Source: Xanthomonas fragariae (GTDB lineage: Bacteria; Pseudomonadota; Gammaproteobacteria; Xanthomonadales; Xanthomonadaceae). From it: a DNA stretch of 64,000 nt. The stretch covers positions 1,116,001 to 1,180,000 of the forward strand of contig NZ_CP071955.1 in assembly GCF_017603965.1 (NCBI RefSeq), read 5' to 3'. Below the pieces are notes generated by a model. It was not told where the DNA came from. It worked only from the letters and a program-made list of their open reading frames with translations, and did not search any database. Every line of letters starts with the position of its first letter. Position 1 is the first letter of the stretch. Below are positions 1-11,710 of the stretch, in pieces. The position numbers and the translations under genes are program-made.

Positions 1-33
1 AAGTGGTGTGAGTGATCGTTTATTTCACGCCCC

Positions 34-57
34 AACGTTGTTCTGTTAGCCGCTTTT
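34..57. repeat. Possible degenerate end of the AGAGCGGCTAAC repeat family
   Basis: This stretch reads close to the right terminal sequence GTTTTGTTAGCCGCTCT seen in the repeats at 11041, 31845 and 37483. Any left half would lie at or beyond the window edge, so it cannot be confirmed as an element. The rest of 1-131 shows no gene. Confidence 0.3.
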
Positions 58-131
58 ATTCTTGGACTAGCCAGCCTAATTCAGTCCGCCAGCCCAACCT
101 AACCACCGTGTGCCCCGGCCAGCAGACAAAG

Positions 132-155
132 AAAAGCCCGGTCACCCAGGCTTTT
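132..155 (-). terminator. Terminator of ppiD
   Basis: On the minus strand an imperfect hairpin (AGCCTGG/CCGGGCT around a short loop) is followed by TTTTC, 23 bases beyond the ppiD stop codon. This is a typical intrinsic terminator layout. Confidence 0.6.
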
Positions 156-177
156 GCTCAACCAGTCGAAACAGCCA

Positions 178-2154
178 TTAAAGCTGAGCCTCTTCGATCT
201 GGATCTTGTACCGCTTGCGAATTTCTTTGACGTAGGCCTGCGAGGCGTTGTTGCCATCGATCTGGCTCAGTTGGTCGCGCAGCATGTTCTGCTGCTCGGC
301 TGGCATCTGCTTCAGATCACCAGGCGTGGCTTTGCTGACGACGAAGACCGCAAAGCGACCACCATCCAGCTCTACCTTGCCCATCGACTGCCTGCCCCCG
401 GTCGGACGCGGTGCGCTGAAGATCGCACGGTTGGCTGCCGGGGTCGGGATCGGCGCGTTACGTGGCAGCCCCGGGATCGGCCGCACCTGCAACTTCTCGC
501 TCGCGGCTAGCGCCCGCAGGGTTTCGCCCTTCTGCACACGTGCCAGCAATGCATCGGCCGCAGCGGCGGCAGCCTTCTGGGTGCGGTCGGTATGGATCGC
601 TGCGATCACCTTGTCGCGAACTTTGTCCAACGGTAAGGCCTGTTCGGCGGTGTGATTGGTCACGCGCAAAACCACGCTGTGATTCGGCGCGATGGTGATC
701 GGGTCGCTTACGGTGCCGTCTTGCACTAGCGTTTCGGAGAATGCCGAGCGCAGTACCGCTGGATTGGCCGCGATGCCACTAGCAGTGGCGCGCGAGAACG
801 GGCCCAGCGTCTGCACCGGCAGACCGACCTGCTTTGCCGCAGGCTCGAGCGCGGTAGGATTTTTGTAGACCTGATCCACCAGCTTGCCACTCACATCGGC
901 GAAGGCCTTGTCGGTATCGGTCTTGAGCTGCTCGGCGGCAAGCTGGTCGCGCACCTGCTCGAACGACTTGCCCTGGCCGCCCTTGACCTCACGCAACTGA
1001 ATCACGTGATAGCCGAATTCGCTCTTGATCGGGCCAACCACATCACCGGCCTTCATCGAGAACAGGGCGTCTTCGAAAGGCTTGACCATCGTGCCCTTCT
1101 CGACCCAACCCAGATCGCCACCAGCATCTTTGGAACCGGGGTCCTGCGAATTGGTCTTCGCTAGCGTAGCGAAATCGGCACCCGGCTGCTTGGCCTCCGC
1201 GGCGAGCTTGGCTGCCTTTGCTTCGGCTGCCTTCTGCGCGGCCGCATCGCTGCCAGCGCTGATCAGGATGTGCGATGCCAGGCGCTGATCCGCCTCGACA
1301 AAGCGTGCCTTTTCTTGCTCATAGCGCTTGCGCAATGTTGCCTCGTCGGCGGCCGTTGCCGGCGGCATGCTGGCAGCATTGAGCTCGACATACTCGATCG
1401 TGACTGTTTCCGGCTGACGGAAATCCTGTGTATGCCCGTCGTACCACTGCTTGATCTGCGCATCGCTGACCGGCGCGGTGTCGACGACTGGCGCCGGCAA
1501 CATCGCCAGCTCCACGTCGCGCGTTTCGCCCATAAGTCTGAGCAGACGCTCGAACTCGGCCTTGGTTGCAAAGCCCGACTCGGCAACAGACTGCGGAATC
1601 ACCGACAGTTGCAAACTGTCGCGCACCAGTGCATCGAACTGCGCTGGCGTACGCGGCGGCGTGCTTTGCGCGAGGGCGGCGCGATATTGGTCGGGGCTGA
1701 ACTTGCCGTCGACCTGAAACGCCTGAATGCCGGCGATGTAATCGCGAACCGCCGCATCGCCGATAACGATTCCGGCATCTTCTGCACCCAGGCGCACCAC
1801 TTGCTCATCCACCAGTTGGTCGAGTACCTGCAGCTTGTTTTCGCGAGATTCGAACGTGCGCGGGTCGAAATTTTCGCCCTGGCGCTGACGCTCCTGCATC
1901 CGCGCCTGCTCGAAGCGCGCGCGGAAATCTTGCGTACTGATTTCGTGGTGCCGCCACAGCAGCGAGACCGGCCACCAGGACGGTGCCGACTTCCACCACT
2001 TCGGCGGCGCCTGCACTTTGGCCACGTTATTGGCGCCAATGCCGCCTAGGTAGCTGTTGTCGATGACGAACAGAAACGGAATCATCAGCAACCCCAGGAT
2101 GGCGGTAGCGATCCAGCCTGACGTCTTGTCTCGAAGTTTCTGCAGCATTGGCAA
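178..2154 (-). CDS. ppiD: PpiD-type periplasmic folding chaperone, peptidyl-prolyl isomerase
   Basis: This 658-residue protein is an inner-membrane-anchored chaperone that faces the periplasm and helps newly secreted outer-membrane proteins fold. A short cytoplasmic N-terminus leads into one membrane helix (about residues 14-32), then a SurA-N-like segment. A parvulin (PPIC) domain lies at about residues 290-390, with the family signature around 'ASHILI' and 'GYHVIQL'. A long C-terminal chaperone region follows. The length is close to that of E. coli PpiD. It is last in the tig-clpP-clpX-lon-hupB-ppiD order known from many gammaproteobacteria, but three tRNA genes separate it from hupB, so it probably has its own promoter. 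PpiD parvulin domains are often catalytically weak. Activity cannot be judged here. Confidence 0.93.
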   Translation of the reverse strand: MPMLQKLRDKTSGWIATAILGLLMIPFLFVIDNSYLGGIGANNVAKVQAPPKWWKSAPSWWPVSLLWRHHEISTQDFRARFEQARMQERQRQGENFDPRTFESRENKLQVLDQLVDEQVVRLGAEDAGIVIGDAAVRDYIAGIQAFQVDGKFSPDQYRAALAQSTPPRTPAQFDALVRDSLQLSVIPQSVAESGFATKAEFERLLRLMGETRDVELAMLPAPVVDTAPVSDAQIKQWYDGHTQDFRQPETVTIEYVELNAASMPPATAADEATLRKRYEQEKARFVEADQRLASHILISAGSDAAAQKAAEAKAAKLAAEAKQPGADFATLAKTNSQDPGSKDAGGDLGWVEKGTMVKPFEDALFSMKAGDVVGPIKSEFGYHVIQLREVKGGQGKSFEQVRDQLAAEQLKTDTDKAFADVSGKLVDQVYKNPTALEPAAKQVGLPVQTLGPFSRATASGIAANPAVLRSAFSETLVQDGTVSDPITIAPNHSVVLRVTNHTAEQALPLDKVRDKVIAAIHTDRTQKAAAAAADALLARVQKGETLRALAASEKLQVRPIPGLPRNAPIPTPAANRAIFSAPRPTGGRQSMGKVELDGGRFAVFVVSKATPGDLKQMPAEQQNMLRDQLSQIDGNNASQAYVKEIRKRYKIQIEEAQL

Positions 2155-2267
2155 ATACGGCCTGTGGGTGAGCCAAGCAGTGTAACGCGCTTGACGCCAA
2201 GCACCCAGCCCAATGTCCTACACGGCCTAGCCTGCGTACGCTAACCGACTTAAATTGCAAAAAACTC

Positions 2268-2300
2268 AAAAAAAGCCCCCGGCACAAGGCCGAGGGCTTT
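2268..2300 (-). terminator. Terminator after the tRNA-Asp gene
   Basis: On the minus strand a GC hairpin (AGCCCTCGGCC/GGCCGGGGGCT-like, loop TTGT) is followed by seven T residues, directly downstream of the tRNA-Asp at 2309-2385. It separates the tRNA cluster from ppiD. Confidence 0.65.
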
Positions 2301-2308
2301 CGTATAAC

Positions 2309-2385
2309 TGGCGGAGCGGACGGGACTCGAACCCGCGACCTCCGGCGTGACAGGCCAGCATTCTAACCAGCTGAACTACCGCTCC
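2309..2385 (-). tRNA. tRNA-Asp (anticodon GTC)
   Basis: A 77-base cloverleaf is seen on the minus strand. The acceptor GGAGCGG pairs with CCGCTCC, the anticodon loop is CTGTCAC with GTC, the T-loop is GGTTCGAGTCC, and the 3' CCA is encoded. It looks identical to the copy at 2481-2557. Confidence 0.97.
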
Positions 2386-2445
2386 GCTTTAAACTTGGTC
2401 GTTTACTCCCCCAGTAGCCGCAGAACGAATGCTGTGGAGAATAAC

Positions 2446-2471
2446 GAAGCCCCCAATTGCTCAGGGGCTTC
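2446..2471 (-). terminator. Hairpin between the two tRNA-Asp genes
   Basis: GAAGCCCC and GGGGCTTC pair across a short loop between the two tRNA-Asp copies. It could be a processing or termination hairpin. The T-run after it is weak. Confidence 0.4.
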
Positions 2472-2480
2472 TGGTGTAAC

Positions 2481-2557
2481 TGGCGGAGCGGACGGGACTC
2501 GAACCCGCGACCTCCGGCGTGACAGGCCAGCATTCTAACCAGCTGAACTACCGCTCC
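2481..2557 (-). tRNA. tRNA-Asp (anticodon GTC), second copy
   Basis: This is a 77-base cloverleaf that appears base-for-base identical to the copy at 2309-2385, including the encoded CCA. It indicates tandem gene duplication within a tRNA operon. Confidence 0.97.
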
Positions 2558-2584
2558 GTGCTTGAAACGTTGCCTGATGCTTAA

Positions 2585-2659
2585 TGGTGGGTGCTGAGGG
2601 TTTCGAACCCCCGACCCTCTCCGTGTAAGGGAGACGCTCTACCGCTGAGCTAAGCACCC
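2585..2659 (-). tRNA. tRNA-Val (anticodon TAC)
   Basis: A 75-base cloverleaf on the minus strand has acceptor GGGTGCT/AGCACCC, anticodon TAC in CTTACAC, T-arm GGTTCGAAACC, and an encoded CCA. It is the first of three tRNA genes reading away from hupB. Confidence 0.97.
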
Positions 2660-2670
2660 TAGCGGGTCAG

Positions 2671-2943
2671 TCAGTTTACTGCATCCTTCAGGGCTTTGCC
2701 AGCCTTGAATGCAGGATTCTTCGAAGCAGCGATCTTAATGCTGTCGCCCGTCTTCGGATTGCGGCCGGTGCGCTCAGCGCGCTCGCGGACTTGGAAGGTG
2801 CCAAAGCCAACGAGGGTGACAGCGTCGCCCTTCTTCAGCGCCTTGGTGATTTCGCTCACAACCGCGTCGACAGCACGGCCAGCTTCAGCCTTAGAGATGT
2901 CAGCGGCAGCGGCAACGCCATCGATCAATTCGGTTTTATTCAT
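2671..2943 (-). CDS. hupB: DNA-binding protein HU
   Basis: This 90-residue nucleoid protein forms dimers that bend and compact DNA without strong sequence specificity. It starts [11 protein letters not shown] and contains the family signature [21 protein letters not shown] (about 46-66), which holds the DNA-gripping arm with the Arg-Asn-Pro tip. The downstream start at 2943 fits the usual HU length; extending upstream would add non-homologous residues. It lies between lon and the tRNA cluster, as in E. coli, where hupB follows lon. Confidence 0.97.
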   Translation of the reverse strand: MNKTELIDGVAAAADISKAEAGRAVDAVVSEITKALKKGDAVTLVGFGTFQVRERAERTGRNPKTGDSIKIAASKNPAFKAGKALKDAVN

Positions 2944-3095
2944 GCTTGAAACTCCCTTTGCGGCAGATGCCGCGGAATCGACAATCGGCGCTCTTGCCGT
3001 TAGCGAAGAACCCGACACAAGTGGTATCGCCTGACGCATCACATTTTTCCGCGCCTACGAGTCGTGCATTTATACCAGCGCCCCTAACCACACGC

Positions 3096-3130
3096 AAGCC
3101 AAAACCCAATAACGACGCGGGTTTTGGCTT
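3096..3130 (-). terminator. Terminator-like hairpin after lon
   Basis: A perfect 12-bp inverted repeat, AAGCCAAAACCC and GGGTTTTGGCTT around an 11-base spacer, lies 26 bases beyond the lon stop codon. There is no long T-run, so efficiency is uncertain. The rest of 2944-3155 should hold the hupB promoter. Confidence 0.5.
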
Positions 3131-3155
3131 GTTTTGCCATGGCTTAGACAGGACG

Positions 3156-5627
3156 TTAGTGCTTGACGCGGGTGCCCGTAATGGTGCGCGACTTGCCACG
3201 AACCGCCACACGCGATGCGGTCTTGCGTGCTTTTTCCTTGCCCGACTTCTTCGGCGCCAGCGGACGCTCCAGTGCAAGATCCAGCACTTCATCGATCCAC
3301 TTGACCGGCATGATCTTCAAATCGCGCGTCACGTTAGCCGGGATGTCGGCAAGATCCTTACGGTTCTCATCAGGGATCAACACGGTGCGAATGCCGCCCC
3401 GCAAGGCAGCCAGCAACTTCTCCTTCAATCCACCAATCGCCGACACACGACCACGCAAGGTAATCTCGCCGGTCATTGCCACATCGGCGCGTATCGGCAC
3501 CTTGGTCAACACCGATACCAACGAGGTCACCATCGCGATACCCGCGCTTGGGCCGTCCTTCGGTGTTGCGCCATCGGGCACATGCACGTGCACGTCCTGC
3601 TTTTGCAGGAAATCCACATCGATACCGAGTCGCTCGGCGCGCGAACGCACCACCGACAATGCAGCCGATGCCGATTCCTTCATGACGTTGCCAAGCTGAC
3701 CGGTGAGGATCAGATTGCCCTTGCCCGGCACCAGCGTAGCCTCGACCTGCAGCAACTCGCCACCGACTTCGGTCCATGCCAGACCGGTGACCAGACCGAT
3801 TTCGTTTTCTTCTTCTGCACGGCCGAAATCGAAGCGGCGCACGCCCAGATACTTGTCGAGATTCTTTCCGTTGACCGTGACCAAGGCCTTCGCCTTGCCC
3901 TTTTTGGCGACAACCTTCTTTACAACTGGCTGCGGACCGGCAAGCGCGATTTCCTTGACAACCTTGCGGCAGATCTTGGCGACTTCGCGCTCGAGATTAC
4001 GCACACCCGATTCGCGCGTGTAATACCGCACGATGTCCTGGATCGCATCGCTGCCGATCTCGATCTCTTCCGGTTTCAAGCCGTTGGCTTTGATCTGCTT
4101 GGGCAGCAGATAGCGCATAGCGATATTTAGTTTCTCATCCTCGGTATAGCCGGGGATGCGGATCACTTCCATGCGGTCTAGCAGCGGACCCGGGATATTG
4201 AGCGAATTGGAGGTGGCGACGAACATCACCTCCGACAGATCCAGATCGACTTCCAGATAGTGGTCGTTGAAGGAGTTGTTCTGCTCCGGATCGAGGACTT
4301 CCAACAACGCCGAGGACGGATCGCCACGGAAATCCATCGACATCTTGTCGATTTCATCTAGCAGGAACAGCGGGTTCTTGCTGCCGACCTTGTTTAGGTT
4401 CTGTACCAGCCGGCCGGGCATCGAACCGACGTAGGTCCGGCGATGGCCACGAATCTCGGCCTCGTCGCGGATACCGCCCAGGCTCATGCGCACGAACTTG
4501 CGATTGGTCGCCTTGGCGATCGACTGCCCGAGCGAGGTCTTGCCCACTCCAGGAGGCCCGACCAAGCACAGGATCGGCCCTTTCATCTGCTTCACGCGCG
4601 ACTGCACCGCCAAGTACTCAAGGATGCGTTCCTTGACCTTGTCCAGGCCGTAGTGATCGGCGTCCAGCGTGTCCTCGGCGACCTTCAGGTCCTTGCGGAC
4701 CTTGGTGCGCTTCTTCCACGGCACGCCCAGCAGCCAATCCAGATAATTACGTACCACCGCCGCTTCGGCAGACATCGGCGACATCTGCTTGAGCTTGTTG
4801 AGCTCGGCCTTGGCCTTGGTCTCGACTGGCTTGGGCATGCCCGCCTCGGCGATCTTGCGCGCAAGCTCTTCCAGCTCGCCCGGCACGTCATCCAGGTCGC
4901 CCAGCTCCTTCTGAATCGCCTTCATCTGCTCGTTGAGATAGTACTCGCGCTGGCTCTTTTCCATCTGCGACTTCACGCGGCCACGGATGCGCTTTTCCAG
5001 CTGCTGCACGTCGATTTCACCGTCCACCAAACCGACCAGCAACTCCAGGCGCTCACCGATTTCGGTGATCTCCAGCAGGCGCTGCTTGTCGGCCAGACGC
5101 ACGCCGATGTGTGCGGCGATGGTGTCGGCCAGACGACCCGGCTCGTCGATGCCGGCCAGGGTCTGTAGCAGCTCGGGCGGCAGCTTGCGATTGGTCTTGA
5201 CGTACTGCTCGAACAAGGACATCAGTGAGCGCGCGATCGCTTCGACTTCACGTGGTTCACGTGCGTCGCTGGCGTCGACCTCAACGCCCAGCCCCTGCAG
5301 GGCGCCGTCCAGCTCGACGACCTTGTCGACGGTGACCCGTGATAAACCTTCGACCAAGACCTTGATGGTGCCATCGGGGAGCTTGAGCAGCTGCAGTACC
5401 TGCGCCAGTGTGCCGACGGTGTAAAGATCGCCAGCTACCGGATCGTCGGTTTCGGCCGACTTCTGCGCGACCAGCAGGATGCGCTTGTCCGCCTCCATGG
5501 CTTTTTCCAGCGCGCGCATCGACTTGTCACGGCCGACGAATAGCGGGATCACCATGTGCGGAAACACCACCACGTCGCGCAGCGGCAACACTGGCAGATC
5601 GAGAACTTCTGGTTGGGACTGGGCCAT
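3156..5627 (-). CDS. lon: ATP-dependent protease Lon
   Basis: This 823-residue cytoplasmic AAA+ protease degrades misfolded and selected regulatory proteins. The N-terminal substrate-binding domain starts [15 protein letters not shown]. The Walker A motif GPPGVGKTS lies in the middle and Walker B is FLLDEIDKM. The C-terminal protease domain carries the catalytic serine in DGPSAGIAM, with the partner lysine downstream. The C-terminal tail is rich in Lys and Arg and longer than in E. coli Lon (784 residues). It is flanked by clpX and hupB in the conserved order. The start at 5627 gives the standard N-terminus. Confidence 0.98.
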   Translation of the reverse strand: MAQSQPEVLDLPVLPLRDVVVFPHMVIPLFVGRDKSMRALEKAMEADKRILLVAQKSAETDDPVAGDLYTVGTLAQVLQLLKLPDGTIKVLVEGLSRVTVDKVVELDGALQGLGVEVDASDAREPREVEAIARSLMSLFEQYVKTNRKLPPELLQTLAGIDEPGRLADTIAAHIGVRLADKQRLLEITEIGERLELLVGLVDGEIDVQQLEKRIRGRVKSQMEKSQREYYLNEQMKAIQKELGDLDDVPGELEELARKIAEAGMPKPVETKAKAELNKLKQMSPMSAEAAVVRNYLDWLLGVPWKKRTKVRKDLKVAEDTLDADHYGLDKVKERILEYLAVQSRVKQMKGPILCLVGPPGVGKTSLGQSIAKATNRKFVRMSLGGIRDEAEIRGHRRTYVGSMPGRLVQNLNKVGSKNPLFLLDEIDKMSMDFRGDPSSALLEVLDPEQNNSFNDHYLEVDLDLSEVMFVATSNSLNIPGPLLDRMEVIRIPGYTEDEKLNIAMRYLLPKQIKANGLKPEEIEIGSDAIQDIVRYYTRESGVRNLEREVAKICRKVVKEIALAGPQPVVKKVVAKKGKAKALVTVNGKNLDKYLGVRRFDFGRAEEENEIGLVTGLAWTEVGGELLQVEATLVPGKGNLILTGQLGNVMKESASAALSVVRSRAERLGIDVDFLQKQDVHVHVPDGATPKDGPSAGIAMVTSLVSVLTKVPIRADVAMTGEITLRGRVSAIGGLKEKLLAALRGGIRTVLIPDENRKDLADIPANVTRDLKIMPVKWIDEVLDLALERPLAPKKSGKEKARKTASRVAVRGKSRTITGTRVKH

Positions 5628-5657
5628 GGGGCGCTCCGCAGGAAGGGGGTTTTCAGC

Positions 5658-5693
5658 ATAAAAAAACCGATGGCTCCGTTATGGGGCCATCGG
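5658..5693 (-). terminator. Terminator of clpX
   Basis: On the minus strand CCGATGGC and GCCATCGG form a hairpin followed by six or more T residues, 75 bases after the clpX stop codon. It separates clpX from lon. Confidence 0.75.
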
Positions 5694-5768
5694 CGAGGTG
5701 TTGCAAGTAGCGGTCGGAAACCCTTTATCCGTGAGCGAGGCCAAGGCCTAGCGCTGCGGCTGCAGGAC

Positions 5769-7055
<1,287 letters not shown>

Positions 7056-7180
7056 GCTTCTGTTACCCAGTTACTCCACCCGATGCACGGTGGTTCGATT
7101 TCGAGAATAGCACAGGGTCGGGAGGACGTTCGCCCAGCCCGACCCTGCCGGTTTTTCCTGCAATTTCAGCGGTCTGGCGA

Positions 7181-7807
7181 TCAAGACGGTTGGATCGACT
7201 CTTCCGGACGACGCTCGAGCACCTGATCGACCAGCCCATAGGCCTGGGCATCGACTGCACTCTTGAAGTTGTCGCGCTCGGTGTCGCGCGCGATGGTCTC
7301 CAGCGACTGGCCGGTGTGCTTGGCCAGGATCTCGTTCAAGCGCGAACGCAGGGTCAGGATCTCGCGGGCGTGGATGTCGATGTCGGTCGCCTGGCCCTGG
7401 AAGCCACCCAGCGGTTGGTGGATCATCACGCGCGAATTCGGCAGCGCGTAACGCTTGCCCGCCGCACCCGATGCCAGCAGCAGTGCGCCCATCGAGGCAG
7501 CTTGGCCGACGCAGATGGTGCTCACGTCCGGCTTGATGTATTGCATGGTGTCGTAGATCGCCATGCCGGCGGTGACCACGCCACCGGGCGAATTGATGTA
7601 GATGCTGATGTCCTTTTCCGGGTTGTCGGCTTCCAGAAACAGCAGCTGGGCCACGATCACGTTGGCCATATGGTCGTCGATCGGACCGACCAGGAAGATT
7701 AGACGCTCCTTCAGCAGACGCGAGTAGATGTCATACGCACGCTCGCCACGGCTGGTCTGTTCGACCACCATTGGCACCAGGTTCAGGGCTTTGGTCACAA
7801 TGCTCAT
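7181..7807 (-). CDS. clpP: ClpP proteolytic subunit
   Basis: This 208-residue serine peptidase forms the two stacked heptameric rings of ClpXP and ClpAP. The catalytic triad is visible: Ser105 in GQAASMG, His130 in VMIHQP, and Asp179 in TERDN. I chose the start at 7807 ([10 protein letters not shown]), which gives the usual short propeptide; the frame stays open to 7867 without homology. It sits between tig and clpX and was probably co-transcribed with clpX. Confidence 0.97.
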
Positions 7808-7901
7808 CAGTCTTCCCGTTGTGGCAGCGGCCTGTGCCGATGCCCGTGTTCGACGTCCGCACCCCAAAATTCAGGGAACGGTTCTTTTTCATGCCGTCGC
7901 G

Positions 7902-9194
7902 TCAGACGCGGATCGCGTCCTGGAACGACAGAGACTGCTCGGTGTGCTGGGCGCGCTCGGCGATCCAATCGATCACCTGCTCTTCCATCACACGGCTCTG
8001 CAATTCATTTATCAGTTGGGGGTCGTTGCGGTACATCTCAATGACCTGTTCCGGCTCTTCGTAGGTCGAGGCGATCAGACGCAGCGTTTCGCCGACGCGC
8101 TTGGACTCCAGACGCAGCTCGTTGCGACGGGCCACTTCGCCCACCAGTAGACCGACCAGAACGCGCTTGGCGGCGGCGTCCATGAAACCCTGGTGCGCAT
8201 CGGCGGGGACGTCGCCCGGACTGCGGCCGCTGCGACGGATCTGCTCGACCTGCTGGGCCAGCATCGAACGGGCTTCGTTCTCGACCAGACGTGGCGGCAT
8301 TTCGACGTGTGCGTAAGCGGCGATCAGCTGCTCGCCGACTTCACGACGCAGGCGATTCATCAGCGCGCCCTTGAGCTCGCGCTCCAGATTGGTACGGATG
8401 TCGGCGCGGAACTGTTCGGCATCGCCACTCTTCACGCCGAAGCTTTTGATGAACTCCTTGTCCAACACCGGTAAGACCGGCTCGTACACTTCCACCGCCT
8501 TGACGTGGACCTGCACGGTCTTGCCGGCCAGCTGCGGCACGCGCCACTCGGACGGGAAGTCGATGGTCAGGGTCTTGTCTTCGCCCTTGACCAAACCTTG
8601 CAGGCCCTTTTCGATCTGGTCGAACATCACGCCCGAACCGAGCACGCTGCTGCCGGTCTCCACACCTTCGGCGGGCAGACGCTCGTCCCCGGCCTGCGAC
8701 CACGTCTCCAGCGCCACCAAATCACCGACCTGGGCGCCGCGCTCGATCGGGTTCCAGGTGCGGCGCTGCAGACGCAGGTTTTCGATCATCTGGTCGATGT
8801 CGGCGTCGGTCACCTCGGCGGTGTAACGCACCACCGACAGCTTGGCCACGTCGATGTCGCCAAAGTCAGGCACCACTTCAAAGGTGGCGACGAAGTCGAA
8901 ATCGCTTTCTCCCTTGTCGATGCGCGGGTTACCCGCCAGGCGCAGCTCATGCTCGCGCACCGCCGAATCGAAGGTCTCGCGCAGCAAACCATCCATCGCC
9001 TCGGCACGCACCTGCTGACCGAAGCGCTGCTCGATGACCTTGGCAGGCACCTTACCGGGGCGGAAGCCCTTGATGCGTGCAGTCCGCGCGATTTCGCGCA
9101 GACGACCACCGACATGCGTCTCCAGGCGCTCCTGCGGCAGGGTGAAGGTCAGGCGGCGTTCCAGATTGCCGGTGGATTCGATCGATGCTTGCAT
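7902..9194 (-). CDS. tig: Trigger factor
   Basis: This 430-residue ribosome-associated chaperone binds nascent chains at the tunnel exit. The N-terminal ribosome-binding domain holds the signature loop as [11 protein letters not shown] (about residues 43-53). It is followed by an FKBP-type PPIase domain beginning near '[13 protein letters not shown]', and a helical C-terminal chaperone domain. The start at 9194 ([10 protein letters not shown]) gives the family length. It heads the tig-clpP-clpX block, and a tRNA-Leu gene lies upstream on the same strand. Confidence 0.97.
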   Translation of the reverse strand: MQASIESTGNLERRLTFTLPQERLETHVGGRLREIARTARIKGFRPGKVPAKVIEQRFGQQVRAEAMDGLLRETFDSAVREHELRLAGNPRIDKGESDFDFVATFEVVPDFGDIDVAKLSVVRYTAEVTDADIDQMIENLRLQRRTWNPIERGAQVGDLVALETWSQAGDERLPAEGVETGSSVLGSGVMFDQIEKGLQGLVKGEDKTLTIDFPSEWRVPQLAGKTVQVHVKAVEVYEPVLPVLDKEFIKSFGVKSGDAEQFRADIRTNLERELKGALMNRLRREVGEQLIAAYAHVEMPPRLVENEARSMLAQQVEQIRRSGRSPGDVPADAHQGFMDAAAKRVLVGLLVGEVARRNELRLESKRVGETLRLIASTYEEPEQVIEMYRNDPQLINELQSRVMEEQVIDWIAERAQHTEQSLSFQDAIRV

Positions 9195-9367
9195 GTTGAC
9201 TCCTGCCACCGACAGCGGACAGCGTCGGCACGAGATGGAAGATGCGGGTTGACGGACGACGAGAAAACCGCCCAGCCTTGTAGTCTCGCCGATAACGGTA
9301 GCCGCTGCCAGCAGAACGCGCACAATTGTGCCGCTGGGTGTGGGATGACCGGTTTACGAGCGTTACA

Positions 9368-9390
9368 GCGGCCGGAACATTCACGGCCGC
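9368..9390. terminator. Perfect inverted repeat between tRNA-Leu and tig
   Basis: GCGGCCG and CGGCCGC pair around a 9-base loop, 11 bases after the tRNA-Leu 3' end. There is no T-run, so it may act in RNA processing rather than termination. Confidence 0.4.
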
Positions 9391-9401
9391 ACTGCACTAC
9401 T

Positions 9402-9486
<85 letters not shown>

Positions 9487-9745
9487 AATGCCGTACGTGC
9501 CCCGGCATTGTTGCAGGGATGCCCGCAAAGAAAAAGCGCTGCGATGAGATGCAGTACGGTCTAAGTCGGCATTGGAGTCGATTGCAAGTCATCGAAGCTC
9601 GAACGAGCCAACGTGAGGCGCAACGCGGTGAACGGTTAATCCTTTCGCCCTAGTCCGTGGCAAAGCCTCGTACTTTTACTCATAACCTCGTAACTGCGGG
9701 GTTTGCAAAAATTCCGTTAAATTCAGCGAGAGGGCAGCAGTCGCG

Positions 9746-11014
9746 ATGAGAGACCGATATCGCCAGATCGTGGCACTTTTCCGCGATTGCATCAAAGAAA
9801 TCGACTTGGACTGGCGCATCACGGCGATCAACGTCAGCGGTCTGGCCGAGCTTGGCGCCAGCCGCCCTGACCAGCTCGTCTCCCGCCCATGGCGCGAGTT
9901 CTGGCCACCTGAGGCCATTGGCTTGGTCGATGCGGCGATCGCCGCGTCTGCGGATGGCTCCATTCACGAGTTCGAAAGCTCCTGCGTCAATTTCGCCGGC
10001 GTGCGCCAGACCTGGCAGGTGGTCACCAGCCCGCTGTTCGACGCGCTTGGCAACGTCGAGGCGATCCTGGCGGTGAGCAAGAACATCTCCGACCGGCGGG
10101 CGCTGGAAGTGGCCTTTCATAACCTGGATACCACCTTGAAGGTGGAGCGCGCGTGTTCCACCGGAGCCTTGATGCTGGCGCGCCCGCGCGAAAACTCGCT
10201 ATCGACGCAGTTGCACAGCTTGTGCGATCTGCAGGAGCGCTTTGAAGGCGATCTGGACATTGCACGCGACGCACAGGGGGCAGCCGGAAAAATCTCCGAG
10301 CAGGCCCAGAAAGGCGAAGCGGTGGGACAGCTGCTGGCAAGCGTGTTGCACGATTTGAACAATGTGCTGCAGGCCGCCACATCCGCGATCGACTTGGTCG
10401 TGCAGCGCGCGCAGATCGACGCGCACGATGCCAAGCTACTGAGTGTGGCCGACACTGCGCTTCAACATGTCTCTGTCATGGCGCAGCGCTTGGTCGGATT
10501 TTCGCGCCAATACCCGTATAGCCCCGAATTTGTGGATCTTGCCGAACTGGTAGAGCAGCTCAGCCCTCTACTGGAACAGGTGATCGGCGCAGGCCTGCAA
10601 TTGCAGGTACGCACCACCCACGGCGGATGTTGCGCCATGGTCGACCGCCACACGGTGGAGCGCGCCATTTTGAATCTGGTGATCAACTCCCGCGATGCCT
10701 GCGCAAGCGGCGACAGAATCAGCGTGGAGACCGGTGAAACATTCGTCGCCGCCGCCGACGCGCGCCTGACCAAACCTGCCGGGCATTACGTGACCATCGC
10801 CGTTGCCGACAACGGGCACGGCATGGATAGCGAGGTGCAATCGCGATTGTTCGAGGCCTACTTCACCACCAAGGACGCCGACAAAGGTGATGGGCTGGGA
10901 TTGGCGCAGGTATATAGCGCGGCACGGCAAGCAGGTGGCTTTGTCGAGGTGACCTCAGCGCCAAGCGAAGGCGCGCGTTTCTTGCTTGCGTTTCCGCGCA
11001 CGCAGCAGGACTAG
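9746..11014 (+). CDS. PAS-domain sensor histidine kinase
   Basis: This 422-residue protein looks like a soluble two-component sensor, as no membrane segment is visible. A PAS-like domain covers about residues 8-120, ending in the PAC-like 'ILAVSKNISDRRALEVA'. A helical linker leads to the phospho-acceptor His202 in VLHDLNNVLQAA. The HATPase domain has an N box (ILNLVINSRDAC), a G1 box (VADNGHGMDS) and a G2 box (KGDGLGLAQV), all intact. The HDLNN form of the H box resembles kinases of the NtrB/HWE-like hybrid type, but no receiver domain is fused and no response regulator lies next to it. The next downstream DNA is a repeat and IS debris, so a partner gene may have been lost. The signal it senses is unknown. 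Confidence 0.85.
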   Translation: MRDRYRQIVALFRDCIKEIDLDWRITAINVSGLAELGASRPDQLVSRPWREFWPPEAIGLVDAAIAASADGSIHEFESSCVNFAGVRQTWQVVTSPLFDALGNVEAILAVSKNISDRRALEVAFHNLDTTLKVERACSTGALMLARPRENSLSTQLHSLCDLQERFEGDLDIARDAQGAAGKISEQAQKGEAVGQLLASVLHDLNNVLQAATSAIDLVVQRAQIDAHDAKLLSVADTALQHVSVMAQRLVGFSRQYPYSPEFVDLAELVEQLSPLLEQVIGAGLQLQVRTTHGGCCAMVDRHTVERAILNLVINSRDACASGDRISVETGETFVAAADARLTKPAGHYVTIAVADNGHGMDSEVQSRLFEAYFTTKDADKGDGLGLAQVYSAARQAGGFVEVTSAPSEGARFLLAFPRTQQD

Positions 11015-11040
11015 ACGCTGGCGCTAAACGCGTCGCGCTT

Positions 11041-11179
11041 AGAGCGGCTAACAAAACGTAGCGAGCAGTCGTTGGGTGGGTGCGGACGGCGCGGAGGAAC
11101 CGCAGTGTACGCGTGGTACATGCCGATTCCGGGCACCGGCCGCGCGCGCCTGGCGGCGCAGCGTTTTGTTAGCCGCTCT
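11041..11179. repeat. MITE-like element, copy A
   Basis: The 139-bp segment begins with AGAGCGGCTAACAAAACG and ends with GTTTTGTTAGCCGCTCT, an essentially perfect terminal inverted repeat of about 17 bp. No coding region lies inside. An inner stretch (TAGCGAGCAGTCGT, the GTACGCGTGGTACATG palindrome) recurs in copy C at 31845. It lies 27 bases after the sensor kinase stop codon. This layout fits a non-autonomous miniature element. Confidence 0.7.
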
Positions 11180-11196
11180 AAGTTCTAAAGGCAACG

Positions 11197-11485
11197 CTGA
11201 AAAAGTCCCCGGTAGCTGCAAAGATTGGCGTATAGGTGCTTCGCCGTGAGGGGAATCACGAAACAGCAGAGGTTGGCGATGGCAGCCGATCAAGGTATTG
11301 GTTTTGAACAGTATCGTCGGCCAGCGCGTTGTGGCATGTTGCTGGCGACGATGGAGCAGATCGTGCCATGGTCTGCGCTGTGAGCCTTACGACCGTGAAG
11401 GCGGGCAGGGCAAGGGTTGGCCGCCGGTGGGGTTGGAGCGGATGTTACAGATGTACTTTGTGCAGCCGACGTCCCCCCGACTTTG
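11197..11485 (+). mobile_element. IS5-family remnant, left end and N-terminal transposase fragment
   Basis: From 11279 the frame reads MAADQGIGFEQY...MEQIVPWSAL, the usual N-terminus of IS5-group transposases. It meets a stop, then continues in another frame as GKGWPPVGLERMLQMYFVQ, again IS5-like. The remainder of the transposase is missing. The preceding bases 11197-11278 look like an IS left end. A nonsense change or frameshift and the truncation make it inactive. Confidence 0.6.
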
Positions 11486-11710
11486 AGTAGTCATCCCTGA
11501 AAAACCCTCAACACCAACTCACCGCAACGCTTTATAGGCCGCACAGGCGTGCCAGAACTGCCGGTTTTCGCTACGTTGAGGTCTGGTTTCTTGCAATTTG
11601 CGCCCATGCGTACACGCCGCTGCTGCTGAGCGTATCTGTGCCGACGCGTTATTCCGTAACAATTTTCCCTAATCCGACACTGCCTGCCGGCGCAGCGCGG
11701 CAATGTCAGC
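11486..11710. other. Junction DNA between two IS fragments
   Basis: No intact gene is visible. The last 45 bases, in frame with the following transposase, read QFSLIRHCLPAQRGNVS after a TAA, so the 5' part of that element is probably degraded. Confidence 0.4.
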
